Shown here: in pieces, positions 1-8,086 of the stretch
Layout: the number at the start of each line of letters is the position of its first letter
How positions within the stretch are numbered: position 1 is the stretch's first letter
Notes under the pieces: generated by a model
Seen by the model: only the letters and a program-made list of their open reading frames with translations
The model's database searches: none
What the model was told of the DNA's origin: nothing
Translations under genes and position numbers: made by a program
DNA from: JAOBAU01 sp034667465
GTDB taxonomy: Bacteria > Acidobacteriota > Thermoanaerobaculia > Gp7-AA8
DNA: 64,000 nucleotides
Direction of reading: 5' to 3'
Assembly (NCBI GenBank): GCA_034667465.1
Contig: JAXDJV010000030.1
Location: forward strand, 204,173 to 268,172

Positions 1-1198
1 TGAAGCCCCAGAGGCCGAGCGCGATGATGGCCGGCAGCGGATAAAGCCACATTTTGAACGGACGCGGACGCTCCGGTTCGCGCACGCGCATGATCACCGA
101 GCCGATGATCTGCGCGATGAACGGAATGATCGCGCGGATCGAGAGGATCGCCTGCACGACTTTGTCGATCGACAGAAAACAGAAGAGCGACGCGACGCCG
201 CCGAGAAAGAGAAGCGAGACGATCGGATACGACTCGGTTGCGTGCAGACGCGAGAAAATCGAGAAGAAGTTTCCGTCGCGCGCGGCGGCGTAGAGGATGC
301 GCGAGTAGCCGAGCATCAGTGAAAAGATCGACGCGAAACCGGTCCAGAGAATCAGCACCGAGACCCAGAGCGCGACCCGCTCGCCCATCAGCGCGGCGAT
401 GTAATCGGTGACGACCGACTTCGACGTCATCGCGATCTTCATCGGCAGCACCGAGATGATGCAGGCGTTCATCACGAGATAGATCGCGCCGATGGCGAGG
501 ATGGAGATGACGATCACGCGCGGAATCGTTCTCTCCGGATCGCGAACCTCGTCGCCGAGGTAGCAGATGTTGTAGTAACCGAGATAGTCGTAGACGGCGA
601 AGATCAGCGCGAGGCCGAGCCCTTCGTAACCGTGGCCGCCGTCGGAGCGCGGCGCATTCCAGAACGTGAACGCGCTCAATTTCAGATGAGGGAGGCCGGC
701 GATGATGACGATCGCCAGCGTGGCGAGCACGCCGGCCCACAACAGCACGGAGAGTTTGCCGATCGCTTCGATGCGGCGCAGCAGCAGCAGCGTGGTGATG
801 ATGCAGACGCCGACCGCCACGAACTTTCCGTAGCCAACGGTTGCTGGCAAGAGGCGTTGCAGATAGTTCGCGAAGCCGATGCAGCCCGACGCCATCGACA
901 GCGGCGCGGAGAAGAGAATCTGAAAGAGGAAGAGGAACGAGACGATGCGGCCGAAGCGGCCGTACGCGCCGCGGAGAAATGCGTACGAACCGCCGGAGGC
1001 CGGCATCGACGCGGAGAGCTCGGCGGTCACGAGTCCGTCGGAGATGGCGAGCAGTCCGCCGAGAATCCAGGCGAGCATGCCGCGGCCGCCGCCCATCGCG
1101 GCGAGGATCAGCGGGATCGTGATGAACGGACCGATCCCGACCATGTCGATCATGTTCAGCGCGATGCCGCGCCACAGACCGATGTCGCGACGAAGCAT
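1..1198 (-). CDS. APC-superfamily amino acid permease (3' end outside the window)
   Basis: Polytopic inner-membrane transporter of the amino acid/polyamine/organocation family (AA_permease_2 type). About 399 codons are visible; the C-terminus lies beyond base 1. The N-terminus reads MLRRDIGLWRGIALN, then a glycine-rich first helix with GIGPFITIPLIL, which resembles the substrate-binding unwound TM1 of the family. Many hydrophobic helices follow, with a conserved-looking YNICYLGDEVRDPERTIPR segment typical of permeases. The ATG shares its A with the TAA stop of the upstream phosphatase gene, so the two are probably translationally coupled. The substrate cannot be told from sequence. An amino acid importer or exchanger is the safest reading. 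Confidence 0.9.
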   Translation of the reverse strand, partial: MLRRDIGLWRGIALNMIDMVGIGPFITIPLILAAMGGGRGMLAWILGGLLAISDGLVTAELSASMPASGGSYAFLRGAYGRFGRIVSFLFLFQILFSAPLSMASGCIGFANYLQRLLPATVGYGKFVAVGVCIITTLLLLRRIEAIGKLSVLLWAGVLATLAIVIIAGLPHLKLSAFTFWNAPRSDGGHGYEGLGLALIFAVYDYLGYYNICYLGDEVRDPERTIPRVIVISILAIGAIYLVMNACIISVLPMKIAMTSKSVVTDYIAALMGERVALWVSVLILWTGFASIFSLMLGYSRILYAAARDGNFFSIFSRLHATESYPIVSLLFLGGVASLFCFLSIDKVVQAILSIRAIIPFIAQIIGSVIMRVREPERPRPFKMWLYPLPAIIALGLWGF

Positions 1199-1908
1199 TA
1201 CTTCCGCGTTACGGACGTCACCCATCCGCCGTACATCGGATTGGGCAGCAGAAAGAATGAGCGTCCGAATTGCGTGTCGCTGCCGGCACCGTCGAACGCT
1301 TCGCCGGTCTGCGGGAAGTCACCCATCTGATCGCCGATGAAGGCGACGACGCTGACCTTCACGCCGCTCCACGAACACTTGCCGGTTCCCTCGGCGACCT
1401 CTTTGCGCCGCGCCGATTTCGGATAGTTGTCGGCGATGAGACAGAGGACGTCGTTCGACGACCAGAGTCCGTTGCGCTGCAGATTGCGCTGCGTTCCTTC
1501 GCGCGCTTTCTCGTCGCGATTGGTGATGAAGGCGACCTTGCCGCCGGCGGCGCGAACGGCCGTGAGGAAGTCGGCGACGCCGGGGACGCTGCCCGCTTCA
1601 GCGCGATTGATCCACGCCAGCCACGAGACGTCTTCGAACGGAACGTCGTACGTCATCCGCTCGAGTTGATAGGTGGAGTTGTCGAGAGTGGTTTCGTCGA
1701 CGTCGAGGATGACGCCCCACGCGCCCTTCGCTGCTTTGCCTTTCGCGAGCGCGGTGTCGGTGGCGATGCGATAGACCTCGCGGCTGAGCGCCTGGTACTC
1801 CGCGCTGTCGCGGACGTACTTGATCTCGAGTGAGGTGGTGGCGGGCGGAGCCTGAGCGTACGCGGCGGCGGCGGTGAAGAGAAGGAGGAGAGTGAGAATG
1901 CGCTTCAT
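1198..1908 (-). CDS. Secreted HAD acid phosphatase, class B / lipoprotein e(P4) type
   Basis: Predicted 236-residue exported phosphomonoesterase. The chosen start gives MKRILTLLLLFTAAAAYAQA, a clean signal peptide with an AYA-QA cleavage site; longer upstream starts would run into the intergenic repeat. The mature part carries the HAD motif I as DVDETTLDN, the form typical of the acid phosphatase B/e(P4) family, followed by FITNRDE (motif II), a lysine in YPKSARR and FIGDQMGD (motif IV). Members hydrolyse nucleotide monophosphates or small phosphate esters in the periplasm. No lipobox cysteine is seen, so it is probably soluble. Its stop codon overlaps the start of the permease gene, suggesting salvage of extracellular substrates followed by uptake (inference). 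Confidence 0.87.
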   Translation of the reverse strand: MKRILTLLLLFTAAAAYAQAPPATTSLEIKYVRDSAEYQALSREVYRIATDTALAKGKAAKGAWGVILDVDETTLDNSTYQLERMTYDVPFEDVSWLAWINRAEAGSVPGVADFLTAVRAAGGKVAFITNRDEKAREGTQRNLQRNGLWSSNDVLCLIADNYPKSARRKEVAEGTGKCSWSGVKVSVVAFIGDQMGDFPQTGEAFDGAGSDTQFGRSFFLLPNPMYGGWVTSVTRK

Positions 1909-1954
1909 GCGGAAAGGATGAAGGAAGGGCGTGGAAAGATGAAGAGGTTTCCGT

Positions 1955-2043
1955 GTCATCCCGAGCGTAGCGAGGGATCGGGGTGGGCGGCGCACGCTGC
2001 TGCCGCTCCGCCCGCCCGGATCCCTCGCTACGCTCGGGATGAC
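1955..2043. repeat. Palindromic intergenic repeat, family A, copy 1
   Basis: Perfect 25-bp inverted arms (1955-1979 and 2019-2043) beginning GTCATCCCGAGCGTAGCG enclose a 39-bp GC-rich centre rich in GCCC and GGGC. The element fills most of the gap between the HTH gene and the phosphatase gene. Related copies lie at 8512-8698 and 19399-19505. Confidence 0.9.
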
Positions 2044-2048
2044 AGGCG

Positions 2049-2846
2049 TTACTTGTCGCGAATGATCGTGTTGATCGCCGCCATCACCTTCAGCGATCGC
2101 GCCGACGGGCCGGTTGTCACTTCGGCGAAGCCATCGGACATCAGCGCTTTGCGTCCGTGTTTGCTCCACCATCTGCCGACATAAATCGCGTCGCCGACTT
2201 TCGCGATCACCAGTTCCGCGTTGTTGGCGCGGCCGGTCGTGCGGAGTTCGACCACGAGCAGGTCGCCATCTTCGATGCCGTGCGCGCGGAGCTCGTCGCC
2301 GCGAGCGCGGAAGAGCAGCTCTCCGTTCTCGAGCATCGTGGCCGGGATCAGCGCGGTGTCGGTCACGTTCTCATTGGCTCGCTCGCCCTGACGGATTTCG
2401 GCGGAGATCGGAAAGCGCGAGAGACCGGAAGCATCGGCGAGACGGTTTCCGTTCGCCGCGGGGCGGCGTTCGATGCGTCGCGGGACGAGCGTCGGGAAAT
2501 GTCCGACGACGACGTTGTCGAGCTCTTCGCCGCCGAGGATTCCTTCAGCGGTGGAGAGGAGTTCGCCGAGCCGATACGCCTCGGCGCGTGCTTCGCGGAT
2601 GGAATCGGTCAACAGCGGAAGATTGATCGTCGACTCGTCGGGATCGCCGGGATGAATGGAAAGATCGCCGAGTTGAATGTCTTTCAGATCGAGAACGCCG
2701 GCCACCTTCTTCAGGACAAGAACGGAAACATTCGCTCCCTTTTCAAGAGCTGCAAGGTGTCGACGGCTCACGCCGGCGAGGCGGGCGAGCTTTGCCTGCG
2801 TCAGATTCTTCTTGATGCGCGTTTCGCGTACTTGTTGGCCGAGCAT
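2049..2846 (-). CDS. XRE-family repressor with a LexA/S24-like C-terminal domain
   Basis: 265-residue transcriptional regulator. Residues about 5-60 form a Cro/C1-type helix-turn-helix (TQAKLARLAGVSRRHLAALEKG). The C-terminal ~110 residues match the S24 peptidase fold shared with LexA and phage repressors, including GIEDGDLLVVE and AELVIAKVGD. Aligned by eye on E. coli LexA, the catalytic serine position is Glu (RGDEL in place of GMSM) and the catalytic lysine position is Gly (IYVGRWW in place of VTVKRLK). It therefore looks unable to self-cleave and probably works as a ligand-sensing or constitutive dimeric repressor. A 20-bp perfect palindrome ends 3 bp before the start codon, suggesting autoregulation. 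Confidence 0.87.
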   Translation of the reverse strand: MLGQQVRETRIKKNLTQAKLARLAGVSRRHLAALEKGANVSVLVLKKVAGVLDLKDIQLGDLSIHPGDPDESTINLPLLTDSIREARAEAYRLGELLSTAEGILGGEELDNVVVGHFPTLVPRRIERRPAANGNRLADASGLSRFPISAEIRQGERANENVTDTALIPATMLENGELLFRARGDELRAHGIEDGDLLVVELRTTGRANNAELVIAKVGDAIYVGRWWSKHGRKALMSDGFAEVTTGPSARSLKVMAAINTIIRDK

Positions 2847-2849
2847 GAC

Positions 2850-2869
2850 TAGTAACCTATAGGTTACTA
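2850..2869. promoter_or_regulatory. Perfect 20-bp palindrome, candidate operator of the XRE/S24 repressor
   Basis: TAGTAACCTATAGGTTACTA is its own reverse complement and begins 3 bp upstream of the repressor start codon (2846, minus strand). It is AT-rich against a GC-rich background. An adjoining imperfect repeat, CACCA-AA-TGGTG, lies at 2871-2882, and a TTGCCA -35-like box lies on the minus strand at 2887-2882. Binding here would block the promoter of the repressor gene and could also affect the rightward genes. Confidence 0.7.
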
Positions 2870-2882
2870 CACCAAATGGTGT

Positions 2883-3146
2883 GGCAACCAGGGAAGTGTC
2901 CGCGGCGGCAGGAGATACGCGCCGTTACGGTGACGGCGGGCACCTGATTTCTGCAGACGCGGAAGTGTCATGCCGGACACTCTCGCACCGGGGAGTGGCA
3001 CAAGTTCGGATTTCCACCCCCCGTGGAAACGATATTTTCGAGAGGAGGGAGCGGAATTCACGTGGAGCGCAAGTTCCACGAGGGGAGGAGAGCATGATGC
3101 TGCCGCTCTGCCGAGGTATGGGAGCGCGTTTTTATGTCGGGGCGGA
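2883..3146. other. Intergenic region with no supported gene
   Basis: Open frames here lack recognisable protein features and look random. The stretch holds short inverted repeats, for example GTGTC/GACAC around 2966-2983 and CGTGGA/TCCACG at 3061-3080. It probably carries control sequence for the flanking HTH genes; nothing else is visible. Confidence 0.5.
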
Positions 3147-3175
3147 TTGACACCTATTCAGCATCTCGCTAGAAT
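3147..3175 (+). promoter_or_regulatory. Sigma-70-type promoter of the small HTH gene
   Basis: TTGACA (3147-3152), a 17-bp spacer and TAGAAT (3170-3175) form one of the best consensus promoters in the window. Transcription would start near 3182, leaving a leader of about 8 nt before the ATG at 3190, with no Shine-Dalgarno sequence. Confidence 0.75.
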
Positions 3176-3189
3176 GCAGAATAGTTCAC

Positions 3190-3411
3190 ATGCCGACACG
3201 ACTCGAAACGTATCTTACGACCCGGGGAATCAAGCCGGCGCATCTCGCGCGGGAGTCAGGCTACAGCCGCCAGCACCTGTTGCGGATCAGGACAGGGCGG
3301 ATGGAGCCGACGCGACGCTGCATCGCAGCAATCGTGGCGGCCTGCCGCCGCCTCTCGCGCGAGCCGGTAAGGGCAGCCGATCTGTTCGATCTCGAAGGTG
3401 AGGAGCGGTAG
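3190..3411 (+). CDS. Small Cro/C1-type HTH protein
   Basis: 73-residue protein that is almost entirely a helix-turn-helix: KPAHLARESGYSRQHLLRIR matches the XRE fold (helices 2-3), followed by a C-terminal helix and the acidic tail LFDLEGEER. It has no effector domain, so it probably acts as a small DNA-binding regulator or as the antitoxin-like half of a switch. It is preceded by a near-consensus promoter and a very short leader. A 7-bp hairpin (3455-3477) lies downstream but lacks a T-tract. Its target is unknown; the neighbouring XRE/S24 gene transcribed the other way is one candidate. Confidence 0.75.
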   Translation: MPTRLETYLTTRGIKPAHLARESGYSRQHLLRIRTGRMEPTRRCIAAIVAACRRLSREPVRAADLFDLEGEER

Positions 3412-3708
3412 CTCGTTCTCTCGCGGTATCGGACAAATCGGAGGATACACCCCAGCCGTTTGCGCCAGCAAAACGGCCACGCTCCGATCTTCCGGCGCGA
3501 GATCGTGCACACGATTTCGCAGCCGGTGACGGAGGCGCAGCCGTCGCGGGCGGCGACGATTCCACGACGTGTGGACGGACCTGGCCGCAAACAGTGGGCG
3601 TGAATCGCGCGACGTTCTACGTTCAGTGGGTACGAGGCATGAGGCATGGGGCATGAGTAGAAGCCTCATCACTCATGCCTCATACCTGCCTCTCATTCAC
3701 CAAAACCA
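3412..3708. other. Intergenic region with two hairpins, no supported gene
   Basis: No frame has credible coding features. The region contains a hairpin with arms GCCGTTT (3455-3461) and AAACGGC (3471-3477), then the GAGGCATGAG-type inverted repeat annotated separately. Confidence 0.5.
3634..3682. repeat. GAGGCATGAG hairpin repeat, copy 1
   Basis: Left side holds the tandem units GAGGCATGAGGCAT and GGGGCATGAGT; right side holds ACTCATGCCTCATACC. The core stem is GGCATGAGT (3649-3657) with ACTCATGCC (3671-3679). The same words form a longer perfect hairpin at 50624-50695. Confidence 0.8.
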
Positions 3709-3737
3709 TTCACTCCTGCTGTCGCGCCTGGTAGAGT
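3709..3737 (+). promoter_or_regulatory. Candidate promoter for the 3744-6594 gene cluster
   Basis: TTCACT (3709-3714), a 17-bp spacer and TAGAGT (3732-3737). The predicted start of transcription coincides with the ATG at 3744, so the mRNA would be leaderless. No Shine-Dalgarno sequence is present. Confidence 0.45.
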
Positions 3738-3743
3738 GTCGCC

Positions 3744-4106
3744 ATGGCTTCTCAAACGATCAACGGCGACACGCTCGCGGCGACCTACGCCGTCGGCACC
3801 GCGGCTTCGATTCGCATCAGCGCCGTCATTGGCGACGGACAACTCGGCGACTCCGCCGTCTGGCTCGACACCAATCTGCTGACGACCGGCGACGTCAATC
3901 ACTTCGACATCGGCACCCCCGAGCAGCTTCGCGGGCATCAGCTGAAGTTCCGCTCGATCGCCTCGGATCTCAATCCGATGACGAATCGCACCAGCGTCAC
4001 CTACTTCCTCGCCGGCGGCACGACCGACGACGACTACACGCTGACGAAGCAGGTCGCCAACGATGGCGACTCCGTCGTCTACGAGGCGACGTTCCAGCTC
4101 CTATGA
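3744..4106 (+). CDS. Unknown protein, 120 residues, beta-rich
   Basis: I do not recognise this family. The 120-residue product (MASQTINGDTLAATYAVGT...) has no signal peptide or membrane segment. It is rich in alternating hydrophobic/polar stretches and Thr/Asp, consistent with a small all-beta domain, possibly an extracellular-type or structural module made in the cytoplasm. Its last codons overlap the next gene by ATGA (4103-4106), so the two proteins are very likely co-produced. A leaderless-type promoter sits immediately upstream. Confidence 0.6.
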   Translation: MASQTINGDTLAATYAVGTAASIRISAVIGDGQLGDSAVWLDTNLLTTGDVNHFDIGTPEQLRGHQLKFRSIASDLNPMTNRTSVTYFLAGGTTDDDYTLTKQVANDGDSVVYEATFQLL

Positions 4107-5179
4107 AGACGACGCGCACGCTCGCTCACGCCGCCGCCATCAGCGCCTTCACCTTCTCCGCGTTCGCGCAAACAGTTCCCGATCCTCTCCAGCTCAACGA
4201 CATCAAGACCCCGATCTCACCCGCCTTCGTCATCCTCGGCGTCGCTCCCACGGTGGTGGCGCGTCCGACGACGCCGCGCGCGGTCGGTATCGCGCTCGTC
4301 TCGGCGAACAGCGACTCTGGCGGCAACGGCTTTCCGCGCAACCTCGCGCTGGAAGTCGCGCCGTACTGGCTGTCGAATCGTCCCGCGCTGACGTTCGCGC
4401 AGTACGACCATCCGTCGGTCTGGCAATCGCTGCAGCAGACGCTCTCCGTTTCTGTGGCGACGAAAAACGGCGTGGCAAACAACGCGAACGAGACGCCGTC
4501 AATCGGTGCGCTCGGCCTCCGCGCGTCGTGGACGATCGGCGCGTCGAGCCCGCTCGAACAGCAGGTCCTCGCCGCGTATCACGCGAAGGCGCAAACGTTT
4601 CTGCTCCAGCCGACGCGGCCGACCGACGCCGAGGTCAGCGTTGCACTTCGCCCGTTCGTGATGGCGATGCGCGAGGCAATGAAGCAGGGACGGTGGATCG
4701 TCGAAGCGGCCGCGGCGTCGTCGGCGATGTTCGCGAACAACAATCTCGATCAGGCCGAGACGCAGAAGAACGCCATCTGGATCACGCCGTCGTATCGCTT
4801 CGAGCGGAGCGGGTTCAATCCGACGACCGGCATGCTGACCGAAGCGCCGACCATCGATTTCGTAACCGTGTTTCGCTACAGCGAGGACCGGACGATCGCT
4901 GCCGACGCCGGCCGCAACAACATCGACACCGGCGCGCGCATTTTGTGGGAGAGCAACACGATCGGCGTTTCCGTCGAGCATGTCGAACGTTTCGGCGACG
5001 GGAAACACACGCGCCGCACCTCCATCCTCGGCGAGTACAAGCTGAGCGACAATCTCTACCTCAGCGCCACTTTCGGCCGTAACTTCGCCGGCGAGAATCC
5101 GGGCGGCAATCTGATCGCGCTCTTCGGCATCAACTTCAACGCCGGACAGAAGCCGTCTATCCTGCCGCCACCGCCGTGA
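4103..5179 (+). CDS. Unknown secreted protein, possibly an outer-membrane barrel
   Basis: 358-residue protein starting MKTTRTLAHAAAISAFTFSAFAQ, a signal peptide with an AFA-Q type cleavage site. I do not recognise the family. The mature part has many aromatic-rich alternating strands (WITPSYRFERSGF, FVTVFRYSED, ILWESNTIGVSVEHVERFG) and ends LIALFGINFNAG, a pattern often seen in outer-membrane beta-barrels; this is a suggestion, not proof. It is coupled upstream by an ATGA overlap and downstream by a GTGA overlap to a PLP decarboxylase, so the three form one transcription unit. Confidence 0.7.
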   Translation: MKTTRTLAHAAAISAFTFSAFAQTVPDPLQLNDIKTPISPAFVILGVAPTVVARPTTPRAVGIALVSANSDSGGNGFPRNLALEVAPYWLSNRPALTFAQYDHPSVWQSLQQTLSVSVATKNGVANNANETPSIGALGLRASWTIGASSPLEQQVLAAYHAKAQTFLLQPTRPTDAEVSVALRPFVMAMREAMKQGRWIVEAAAASSAMFANNNLDQAETQKNAIWITPSYRFERSGFNPTTGMLTEAPTIDFVTVFRYSEDRTIAADAGRNNIDTGARILWESNTIGVSVEHVERFGDGKHTRRTSILGEYKLSDNLYLSATFGRNFAGENPGGNLIALFGINFNAGQKPSILPPPP

Positions 5180-6594
5180 GCGAACCACAGAACTATCCGC
5201 TCGAGCCGACCGGCGATGCCATGCGGGCGCTGGTCGACGCCGCGATGCAACGCATCGTCGCGCACATCGAATCGCTGCCGGAGCAGCCGGCGTCGAATGT
5301 CGATGGAGCGGCCGAATTCGCGCGCGGCCTCATCGAACCGCTGCCGCGCGCCGGCGCCGATTACGAATCGCTGCTCGACACGCTCTTCAACGATTACATC
5401 CCGCGCTCGTTCAATGCGGCCGGTCCCGGTTACCTGGCGTTCATTCCGGGCGGCGGACTCTTTCACTCGGCGGTTGCCGATCTGATCGCCGACGCGGTGA
5501 ATCGTTACGTCGGCGTCTTCGCGGCGGCGCCTGCGCTCGCGCAGCTCGAGGCGAACGTCGTTCGCTGGTTCTGCGAGATCGCCGGCTACGGCGAGGGGAG
5601 CGGCGGCGTGCTGACGAGCGGCGGCTCGCTCGCGAATCTCACCGCGCTCGTCGCCGCGCGGAAAGCGATGCTGCCGGAAGATTTTCTGCGCGGCACGCTC
5701 TACTGCAGCGACCAGACCCATCATGCGTTTCAGAAAGCGGCCGGCGTGGCCGGCTTTCCCGTCGCGAACGTGCGTGAGATTCCGAGCGACGAGCGTTTCC
5801 GGATTCGCATCGATGCACTCGAAGAGCGGATCGCGCGCGATCGCGCGGATGCCTTCACGCCGTTTCTCGTCGCCGGCAGTGCGGGAACGACTGCGACCGG
5901 CGCGGTCGATGACCTGGATGCGATCGCGAACGTCGCCGAGCGAGAGCGACTGTGGTTCCACGTCGACGGCGCATACGGCGCGTTCTTCATGCTGACCGAG
6001 CGCGGCCGAGACGTCATGCGCGGCATCGCGCGCGCCGATTCGATCATCCTCGATCCGCACAAAACGCTGTTCCTGCCGTTCGGCACCGGCGCGGTGATCG
6101 TCAGGAACGCGATGACTCTCCGCCGCGCACACAGCGCGCACGCCGACTACCTGCCGGAAATGCAGGAGAGCGCGGAGCTGGTCGACTTCTGCGAGATCTC
6201 AACGGAACTGTCGCGCGACTTTCGCGGGCTGCGCGTCTGGCTGCCGCTGAAGCTCTTCGGCATCGAGCCATTTCGTCAACAACTTGACGAAAAGATCGAT
6301 CTGGCGCGCTGGGCCACTGATGAACTGCGAACGATCGACGGAATCGAGATCGTCGCCGAGCCGCAGCTGTCGGTCGTCGCCTTCCGGCTCGTGCGTGATG
6401 GCGCCGATCTCGATGCCCTCAATCGCGAGCTGATGCGACGCGTGAATGAGCGCAAGCGGGTGATGATCACCGGCGCCGTCGCCGGCGGAGCCTTCATCGT
6501 CCGGATCTGCGTCGTTTCGTTCCGCACGCACATGGAACGGATGCGGATGGCGCTCGACGACATTCGCGACGCCGCGAGGTCGCTTACTTCGTAA
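5176..6594 (+). CDS. PLP-dependent group II amino acid decarboxylase
   Basis: 472-residue pyridoxal-phosphate enzyme of the aromatic-L-amino-acid/glutamate decarboxylase family. Visible family features are GVLTSGGSLANLTAL (cofactor phosphate binding), DQTHHAF, the aspartate in WFHVDGAYG that contacts the pyridine ring, and the Schiff-base lysine in DPHKTLFLPFGTG. Length and order are normal for the family. The substrate (aromatic amino acid, glutamate, aspartate or other) cannot be decided here. The GTG start overlaps the stop of the secreted protein gene. The 3' end overlaps the convergent M56 gene by 11 bp. Confidence 0.9.
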   Translation: MSEPQNYPLEPTGDAMRALVDAAMQRIVAHIESLPEQPASNVDGAAEFARGLIEPLPRAGADYESLLDTLFNDYIPRSFNAAGPGYLAFIPGGGLFHSAVADLIADAVNRYVGVFAAAPALAQLEANVVRWFCEIAGYGEGSGGVLTSGGSLANLTALVAARKAMLPEDFLRGTLYCSDQTHHAFQKAAGVAGFPVANVREIPSDERFRIRIDALEERIARDRADAFTPFLVAGSAGTTATGAVDDLDAIANVAERERLWFHVDGAYGAFFMLTERGRDVMRGIARADSIILDPHKTLFLPFGTGAVIVRNAMTLRRAHSAHADYLPEMQESAELVDFCEISTELSRDFRGLRVWLPLKLFGIEPFRQQLDEKIDLARWATDELRTIDGIEIVAEPQLSVVAFRLVRDGADLDALNRELMRRVNERKRVMITGAVAGGAFIVRICVVSFRTHMERMRMALDDIRDAARSLTS

Positions 6595-8086
6595 TGTAGA
6601 TCGTCCCGCGCTCGACGCGGTATTTGAAACCGTTGTCGCGGCAGATCTGATCGAGCGCCTGGTCCCACGGCATGTCGGTGACGTTCAGGTTGACCGTTCC
6701 GGTGACGCCCGCCGGCACCATGAACGTCATTCCGGTGAGCTGTCCCATCACTTTGAAGACGTCCTGCGCATCGGCGTTTTTCAGATTGATGGAGATCGGC
6801 TCGCCGGTGAACTTCGCATCCGATGGAGCGTTCGTTTCCTTCGACGTCCGGAACGTTTCCTGGACGACCGCTCCGTTCACTTTGACGACGAGGTGCGCCG
6901 TCGAATTGCCATCGGCGGTCGGGTTGAAGTCGGCGAAGATCGTGCGCTCGATGCCGTCGACGACTGAGCCGCTCTGGATCGACGCCGCTACGCCCCACTG
7001 CGTCGTGATGTGCGGCGACGCCAGCACACTTCCGTCGACCGTGTCGACGACGCGCGCGTCGATGACGACCTGCGTGCCGCGTGGCGTGACGCTGTATGTA
7101 AGCTGGTAGCGGTTTTTTCCTGTCGACGAATCGGCGCCGGCGACGACCGCCGCGCCTGCGGTGACGAGTGCGATCGCGACGACGGTGATTCCAACGACGA
7201 CACGATGCGACAGCGCGCGTGTTTTCAATTCCTGGTAGCTCATGAAGTGTTCCACCCTTTCTTTCAATTGGCTGCTGGCCATGCAGGAGACACCGGCGAT
7301 GCGCGGCGCGATTGCGGAGCGACAGACTTTCGCCAGCGCCGATATGTATGTCTCTTCGTTCGCGCCGTCGGCGACGATCTCGTCGCACGCCTGTTCGCGT
7401 CGCCGCGCCAGCTCGCGCCGCGCGGCGATGATGAGCGGATGAAACCAGAGCAGCGCGCCGGCCAGCGATTCGAAGACGGCGGCGGCGTTGTCGCGGCGCG
7501 CGACGTGCGCGCATTCGTGCGCGAGGATCGATTCAAGCTCGCCGTCTTCGAGCGCGTCGGAGCTCGGCGGCAGAATCAGCACGGGACGGATAATGCGCAG
7601 CACCGCCGGCGCTTCGGCGATCGGCGAGCGGACGAGATCGACCGACTGTGTGACGCCGACGCGCTCCTTCGCGCGGGTCAGCGCCGCGACTTCGCGCGGT
7701 GACGCCGGCATGGCGCCGAAGAGCGCCGCCGCCAGCGTGCGGCGGTGAAGAAGAAACGTGCGCACCAACAGAAGCGCCGCGATCGATGCCCAGATGATTC
7801 CGGCGACGAACGGCCAGCGCGGCGCAGCAGTGCCGGCGATGGCGATCGGTGTCGCGATCGGACCGCGGACGAGATTCATGATGAGAACGCTGCCGCCGCG
7901 CGAGCCGCCGATCCATTCAACGAGCGGCGCGAAGAGCGCCGACGGAAGCGCGAATTTCGCGATGCCGGCCAGCAGCACGGCGTAACGCGTCCGCGCGGTG
8001 AGACGCGGCGCGAAGCGAGCGATCGCGTACGCGAGCAGCAGAACGATCGTCGACGTCCACAGATGTGAAAACACCGCGGCGATCAT
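6584..8086 (-). CDS. M56 (BlaR1/MecR1-type) membrane metalloprotease with a C-terminal secretin/TonB short N-terminal (STN) domain
   Basis: 500-residue membrane sensor-protease. The N-terminal part has helices near residues 8-25, 35-60 and 95-115, then the zinc motif HECAH at about 190-194 within LAHECAHVARRDN, typical of M56 peptidases. A further helix at about 290-312 leads into the periplasm. BlaR1 has a penicillin-binding domain there; this protein instead has a beta-rich segment and, over the last 70 residues, an STN-like fold (NLKNADAQDVFKVMGQLTGM... GFKYRVERGTIYITK). It is coupled to the BlaI repressor gene by an ATGA overlap. By analogy it cleaves or triggers inactivation of BlaI on sensing a periplasmic signal; the signal is unknown and need not be a beta-lactam. 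Confidence 0.87.
   Translation of the reverse strand: MIAAVFSHLWTSTIVLLLAYAIARFAPRLTARTRYAVLLAGIAKFALPSALFAPLVEWIGGSRGGSVLIMNLVRGPIATPIAIAGTAAPRWPFVAGIIWASIAALLLVRTFLLHRRTLAAALFGAMPASPREVAALTRAKERVGVTQSVDLVRSPIAEAPAVLRIIRPVLILPPSSDALEDGELESILAHECAHVARRDNAAAVFESLAGALLWFHPLIIAARRELARRREQACDEIVADGANEETYISALAKVCRSAIAPRIAGVSCMASSQLKERVEHFMSYQELKTRALSHRVVVGITVVAIALVTAGAAVVAGADSSTGKNRYQLTYSVTPRGTQVVIDARVVDTVDGSVLASPHITTQWGVAASIQSGSVVDGIERTIFADFNPTADGNSTAHLVVKVNGAVVQETFRTSKETNAPSDAKFTGEPISINLKNADAQDVFKVMGQLTGMTFMVPAGVTGTVNLNVTDMPWDQALDQICRDNGFKYRVERGTIYITK

Noticed and set aside
632..1330. Plus-strand frames in the first 1.3 kb
   Set aside because: The minus strand reads a complete permease here; the plus frames are rich in Arg, Asp and Gln with no fold, typical antisense shadows.
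2867..3079. 70-residue minus-strand frame upstream of the small HTH gene
   Set aside because: No start signal, no domain, composition like the antisense of control DNA, and it crosses the operator region.
3455..3477. Hairpin after the small HTH gene as a terminator
   Set aside because: Stem is only 7 bp and there is no T-tract; kept as a hairpin only.
3256..3672. Several minus-strand frames of 90-138 residues opposite the small HTH gene
   Set aside because: They are Arg/Ser/Ala-rich shadow frames of GC-rich DNA, and the HTH reading on the plus strand is clearly coding.
4499..5188. Long minus-strand frame of 229 residues opposite the secreted protein and a 361-residue frame opposite the decarboxylase
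   Set aside because: Both are shadows; the plus-strand proteins have a signal peptide and catalytic motifs.
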